DNA from: Hydractinia symbiolongicarpus | Lineage: Eukaryota; Cnidaria; Hydrozoa; Anthoathecata; Hydractiniidae | Direction: 5' to 3' | Assembly: GCF_029227915.1 (NCBI RefSeq) | Contig: NC_079879.1 | Location: 29,950,501-30,014,500 of the forward strand | Length of the DNA stretch: 64,000 nt | Part shown: positions 59,161 through 64,000 of the stretch, in pieces | Layout: the number at the start of each line of letters is the position of its first letter | Position numbering within the stretch: the stretch's first letter is position 1 | The notes under the pieces: model-generated | Databases searched by the model: none | Told to the model about the DNA's origin: nothing | The model's input: only the letters and a program-made list of their open reading frames with translations | Translations under genes and position numbers: made by a program

Positions 59161-61674
59161 TTAAGCGTTACAGAGTAATGATATAGCAATAACATAGACT
59201 GTCATAAACGAGACAGTAACGTATGAGGCTGCAGAGGATTCTTCCTGACACGAACCCAGTTTTCCAGTAACACCGACACTCTTTTTTAACACAGCCGCTC
59301 TTTTTGCAATGCCATCCTCTAGTTCCTTGTTCATCTAAAAAAGAAATAACGGCTCTTGGTGTCTGACACATCAGCTTAAAATACGTCACTCAGGACCGAA
59401 GCTTTGTCCAATAAGGTAGTTCCAATTATATGTGACGCGAAATAAAATGTGGAACAATTTGAAGCAATAACCAAAACAAAACACATTTAAAAAGACAACA
59501 GATTCGCGTATGGTTAGTCTTTTCTTTCACGTACCAAAAAAGGCATACTAACCTCAGCTACTTTCACTTCGAGTTTATAATCTTGTGGCAGTGTTGCTGT
59601 TAATGTATTAAATGGAACATCTGGATAACATAAAGGATTTGGTGAAGCAAAAAGATTAATCCATTGATCATGAAGTTTTTGTGTCCATGGTTTACTTGTG
59701 TTAACTAATGGTTTGATTTTTTCAGTCATGTCACCAAGGACCAACCTTCAAAATACACAGAATACGCATCAAAACGTAAACATCCAAGGCGAGGACTAAC
59801 AATATTTAATTGGTGATTAGAGTTGTGAAGAATCAACAAAGTAGAAATACTTCACAAAAAGCGATAGAACTACACAACTATGATTGCAAAAAAAATTAAC
59901 TTACAAATATTTTTCATAAAAGTCTTTTTGTGAGAGCGTTTTTCCAGCACCAAAGTTAACCCAAGCCTTCTTCAAATTTTCGATAATTCCTGTTTTGTTG
60001 TATTTCTTAAAACAAAAATACATGTTGATACAGTTACAGTACAGAAAGCTGCAGTCACCACCTACTCAGATATTGTCTATAAGACACAACTTTTGATACA
60101 TGCTTCTTCTAGCCATCACTTTTCCTTTTTACCAACTTACCTTGATATTAGTGAGCCATGGTTTCATCCAGTTTAAGACAGAAGGCAAGTTATCAAGTTT
60201 CTCGATATCTAAACCTTTTGATTTTAAAAATGCAGCTGCTTGATCATATACTTTCTGCCAGTATATAATTTCTTTCTTATCCCAAAGTTCACTGAATTTA
60301 CTTGCATCAGTATGCATCCATGCGTATAACGAATATGCTCCATTGTAACTCTGATACACTCGATAACCTGAAATACATTTACAACTACGTGAATGATCTA
60401 CCTTTTGTCTTGAGAAATGACGTTAAAGGACTGAGACCAAAGCAAAATACTCAGGCAGTTAAACGCGCTTTTATTGAAAATGATTTTCTTGTACCTGCAC
60501 CGTTTGCTAGTTGCTCTATCAGCCACACATGATCGAGTGGTCCAACAATTTGCATTTCATAAAAGATGCGTTGACTACTTCCTACAAATATAAGGGTTAT
60601 TAATGTACTACAAACCACCGTAATTTAAAAGGAATATCATTTATGGAGTATATTAATCATACTTAATTAAATTTTTTAGCAAATTATTATTAATTTTGAT
60701 CTGCAAGGTCAAATAGCAAGATTTGCGAGAGCAAGTAACACGTGTTACTTTCTCCTGAAAATTTGTTCGCGTGTAATGAACCCTGCATAACTTTGTAGCC
60801 CAAACGGTTAAAATTTTGTGGTTTACTTCGAAAACTGTATCTTTTAACAATCAAACAACGAAAATACTCTACGCATTGCATTAGAAAAATGAACTGGCTG
60901 ACTCGCAAAAACGTTTAATTAATAATTTCATGGTATTATAGGTCCTGAAAGTGGATTTGTAGTAGGAGTACCTAGCTTTGAATTGAATAAATCTTTTAAT
61001 TTGTCTCCAGTAGCATCAACATAACCAGCAGCTGCGTGACTAATCCGCCTATTTTTTAACTCGTCGTAATTGTTCTTGAGTCCTCTAGCCATCTCGATTA
61101 ACCAATCTCTACAATAAAAGCAAATATTTTTCCTTATTTTTTCTATGAACCATAAAGGTGCATTTCCAGTCAAGGAATGGAACGGAACAAGATTAAAACT
61201 TGATTAGCTTTTTTACTAATTATTCTTTTGCGTCAATAATATTTCCGTTATAATAAAATGATGGCAACTTTCTGTTCGGATTAGAATGGATCTGAAAATT
61301 GTATCAGTTATCAAATGCTAGAAGGGATTTAATTGGCCGATACAATTAGAATCAGATTCCAGATTCCGATTCGTTCCGGTACGTTCCACTCTTTGGTGGT
61401 AATTCATCACCTTGAAACTAATAGTAGTAGCAGAACCAAGAAATAGGATAGTTACGATAACACTGTTCATGGTATGTTTGTAATTTACCAGAACAAACAC
61501 CCACCTTGTATAGCCACATGAGAATTCTGTTCCATTTGATTTGAAGTTTTTAAAATATTCTGCATACTTTTCATAAGTTATTCCATCGTTGATAAGGTTA
61601 TATTTTGGATCCAGACGTCCACACAACAACTTATCATAAGATTTCAAACCATTTGCAGCATCAAAGAAGCAATC
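59161..61674 (-). CDS. Unrecognised family, probable GPI-anchored or secreted protein, copy A
   Basis: Exons on the minus strand: 61674-61505, 61108-60972, 60581-60495, 60367-60141, 60005-59905, 59745-59553 and 59334-59161. All splice sites and phases agree, giving 362 codons plus a missing N-terminus. The 5' exon with start and signal peptide was not found; it should lie to the right of 61,674. Notable pieces: DCFFDAANG, then three more Cys; GPLDHVWLIEQLANGAGYRV in the middle; KPWTQKLHDQWINLFASPNP near the end. The C-terminus (SSAASYVTVSFMTVYVIAIS, then LLCNA) is small residues followed by a hydrophobic end, as in GPI signals. I do not recognise the family. A Cys early (DCF) and a His in LDHVW could suggest a papain-like or NlpC-like arrangement, but this is speculation. 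Confidence 0.6.
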
Positions 61675-63280
61675 CTTAAAATATCAATAACAATCAATAA
61701 CTCAGTTTAAGCATAGTACGGTAGTCAAGAATTGTAATGCTTTCTAAAGGAAGCCCTAGTGCATGTACAGCTCTAAACCATGCTACGTAAAAGAAGCAAG
61801 TACTTGGAGGAAGTATTTCTAACTGCTAGCCTTTTGAAACATGTTTGCATTTTCTTGATAGCTTCAAACGTTTCATGAATGAACTTAAAAAAAATATCGA
61901 ATTAGTGTTAGGATTACCACGGTTTTTTGTATTTTATTGTGTAAACAAACGTTTTACCGATATAGTCCCTGCTGATAAAGAAAGAAACAGAGCACATTGT
62001 ATAAGCCTCATGACTGCAGCTTCTTCGTAAACGCCAGATCTCAACAAGGTTACGTATTATAAATTTTTCACCAGAGGTCATCGGTTATTTTGTCTTTGAT
62101 GAATCGACAGAGCAGAAAAAATGTTTATTCATGTATTTGTAAAGTTGTTTGTAAGTTGTAGTACTTTTGTAAACACCATTTTTGAAGTTTGCACATTTTG
62201 TTTACTTTACTTAGTCTTACAAGATTATTGTAAATATGAAAAGTTTTTTTTTGAATTCGTTGTTTACAGAACAAGATTAAATAAAATACTATTTGTATAA
62301 AAATCTGGCGTGTCCAAAATTTCGATACGTTAAAACGTTTTACACCTGGGGATTTTCATCTTTTTCCTGAATTATTTTTATACTCTACCAAATAATTCGA
62401 AATTGTTTTATCTGAGTTATTCATGGGTTCTGATTGTTAATAGAAACACTACAACGATATAACTTGTTTAGAATCTAGTTGGTAAACCTATATTTTCACG
62501 TCTCCGAAAGATGGCCTATTATTTTGTTGTGGATAACTGTGAGACACAGTGTTTGTGAGTGTGAGCGCGTCTAACGACTGATTGAATGAGATGGTATATA
62601 AGACACCCACTGTACACGAAATTCAAATAAAGAAACTTTAAAAAATCCCTGCTCTAAACAGTAACACATGTTACGAACTGTAACTACGTCGTAACGCTTT
62701 TTCCAATCCGCATGTTCCAATTGTTCTGCAACAATCGCTGTTTTAAAGCTTTCCACAAAAATAAATCCATCAAATATATGTTGTTTCTGTGCACACGTAT
62801 TCTTATTATTCCACAAAGTATATAATTAAAATAAATCTTTTATTTTAGAGAATAAACACACACTTCTGATATTTCAAAAGTTCACTAACTTGAATTTTAA
62901 CATGACCCCTTTAATATTTCAATTGATTTTCTTATAAATTTTTTTTTGTGATAATTTAATATTTACTTATTCCGTTATCTATGGCTACTTCTTATGGAAG
63001 TATCAAGAAAATATTTATATTTTATTCAGTTTGTTTCACCTACGTCCACGTAAACAATATATAAATCTGACACCTTTACATCTTACTATGTGTCAGTGTA
63101 AAAAACATTTGGGAAGTCCACTTATTCATCGTACAATCAGCATTTGCTATCTCGATCACCTGCAATTGGAATATTTTGCTACCACAGACGTTTTTGTCCG
63201 TTTCTTGCAGGTGCAAAATAACAAATATCCAAGACTCAGCAGAACTAATGGCGTGATTGTTAATATCATACTTTTCCCGG
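61675..63280. other. Between the two unrecognised gene copies
   Basis: It must contain the missing 5' exon and promoter of copy A, which I could not locate with confidence. The minus-strand frame at 62571-62816 has no domain or clear splice sites. The plus-strand frame 63031-63288 looks like chance. Confidence 0.4.
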
Positions 63281-63944
63281 TCACTTAAAGTAAAAAATCT
63301 TTATATAAATCAGTATAAATAAGATAAAGAGGAAACGAACCTTAGATGGTGGTGTTGCTGTATCTTTCAAATCACACATGTAAAAAGTTCCATTGTAATT
63401 TGCGCTCGTTTTTAAAACCTTTGCATGTTTAGATATTGTTTTTTCTTTTTCTTTTGATACCTAAAAAATTTAGTTAAGAAACACATCTTACCACAACACA
63501 AAGCATGATTTATTCAACATTGCAATGTGGCAGCAAGACATTGAGAGTAAAATATTTAACCATACCTTCCAGGTTTTTATTTCCAGTCTATAATCTTGTG
63601 GCAGTGTTGCTGTTAATGTATTAAATGGAACATCTGGATAACATAAAGGATTTGGTGAAGCAAAAAGATTAATCCATTGATCATGAAGTTTTTGTGTCCA
63701 CGGTTTACTTGTGTTAACTAGTGGTTTGATTTGTTCAGTCATGTCAGCTAGATTCATTCTAAATTAGAAAAGAAAGATTTCATGTAAAAACTCTGGAAAA
63801 AAAATAATTTATATAAACTATAATTTAAATAAAACGAACTAACAAGTATTGATCATAAAACTCGCTCTGTGAAAGAGTTTTACCAGCACCGAATGTTGTC
63901 CACGCTTTCTTTAAATTTCCAATAATTTCATTCTTGTCGTAAGC
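63281..63944 (-). CDS. Unrecognised family, copy B (3' end only)
   Basis: Exons on the minus strand: 63944-63844, 63758-63566 and 63460 onward, the last either reading through to a stop at 63,281 or splicing at 63,341. The first two exons have the same lengths (101 and 193 bases) and phases as exons 60005-59905 and 59745-59553 of copy A. About 60 residues, including KPWTQKLHDQWINLFASPNP, are almost identical. The last exon is diverged: it begins VSKEKEKTISKHAKVLK against NKELEDGIAKRAAVLKK in copy A. The read-through tail (FLFILFILIYIKIF) is hydrophobic and could anchor the protein. The gene continues beyond the right edge, so its start is missing. Confidence 0.6.
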
Positions 63945-64000
63945 CTATGTAAAAAATCAGTTTACCAGTGTTAGTAAGACAATTACAGCAATCATAAAAG

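Noticed and set aside
59168..59389. Cys-rich minus-strand frame DEQGTRGWHCKKSGCVKKECRC as a coding exon
   Set aside because: The phase of the preceding exon (59553-59745 ends in phase 0) selects the other frame, which gives NKELEDGIAKRAAVLKK and a GPI-like tail and aligns with copy B.

Overview
The window is nuclear DNA of an animal: AT-rich, with spliced genes, phase-consistent GT-AG introns, single-exon membrane and secreted protein genes, mobile elements and a large tandem satellite. A Ginger-type transposase with PHD and ULP1 domains, tandem antistasin-repeat secreted proteins and a lineage-specific-looking secreted family suggest a cnidarian, most likely a hydrozoan. That placement is inference from gene content and style.

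Layout. 1-4.4 kb is mostly non-coding, with a broken retroelement fragment near 0.8-1.05 kb. 4.46-17.5 kb (+) holds one large, apparently intact multi-exon gene: H2C2 zinc finger, DD35E integrase and GPY/F domain, then a linker made of many small symmetric exons, then a ULP1-like C48 cysteine protease, a PHD finger and a Cys-containing tail. This architecture matches Ginger1 DNA transposons or a gene derived from one. Its introns carry short repeats, including compact Helitron-like elements. 18.32-30.65 kb is an uninterrupted satellite of about 87 bp monomers, roughly 140 copies, each with a palindromic core and organised in nested higher-order duplications. It runs into a 500-N assembly gap (30,654-31,153).

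Right of the gap lies a nine-exon gene for the CCAAT-binding subunit NF-YC (33.1-36.0 kb, +), an intronless MFSD8/CLN7-like transporter (39.4-40.8 kb, +), two tandem secreted antistasin-domain genes (44.4-42.7 and 48.8-47.1 kb, -), an intronless leishmanolysin-like M8 metalloprotease (51.2-53.2 kb, +), an intronless BACE-like membrane aspartic protease (56.1-57.9 kb, +) and two tandem copies of an unrecognised, probably membrane-anchored family (61.7-59.2 kb and 64.0-63.3 kb, -; the second runs off the window).

No common pathway is visible. The right half is nevertheless rich in extracellular or surface proteolysis genes: two protease inhibitors, a metalloprotease and an aspartic protease. 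The left half is dominated by mobile and satellite DNA. Exon coordinates were derived by hand from splice consensus and phase, and transcripts would be needed to confirm them.
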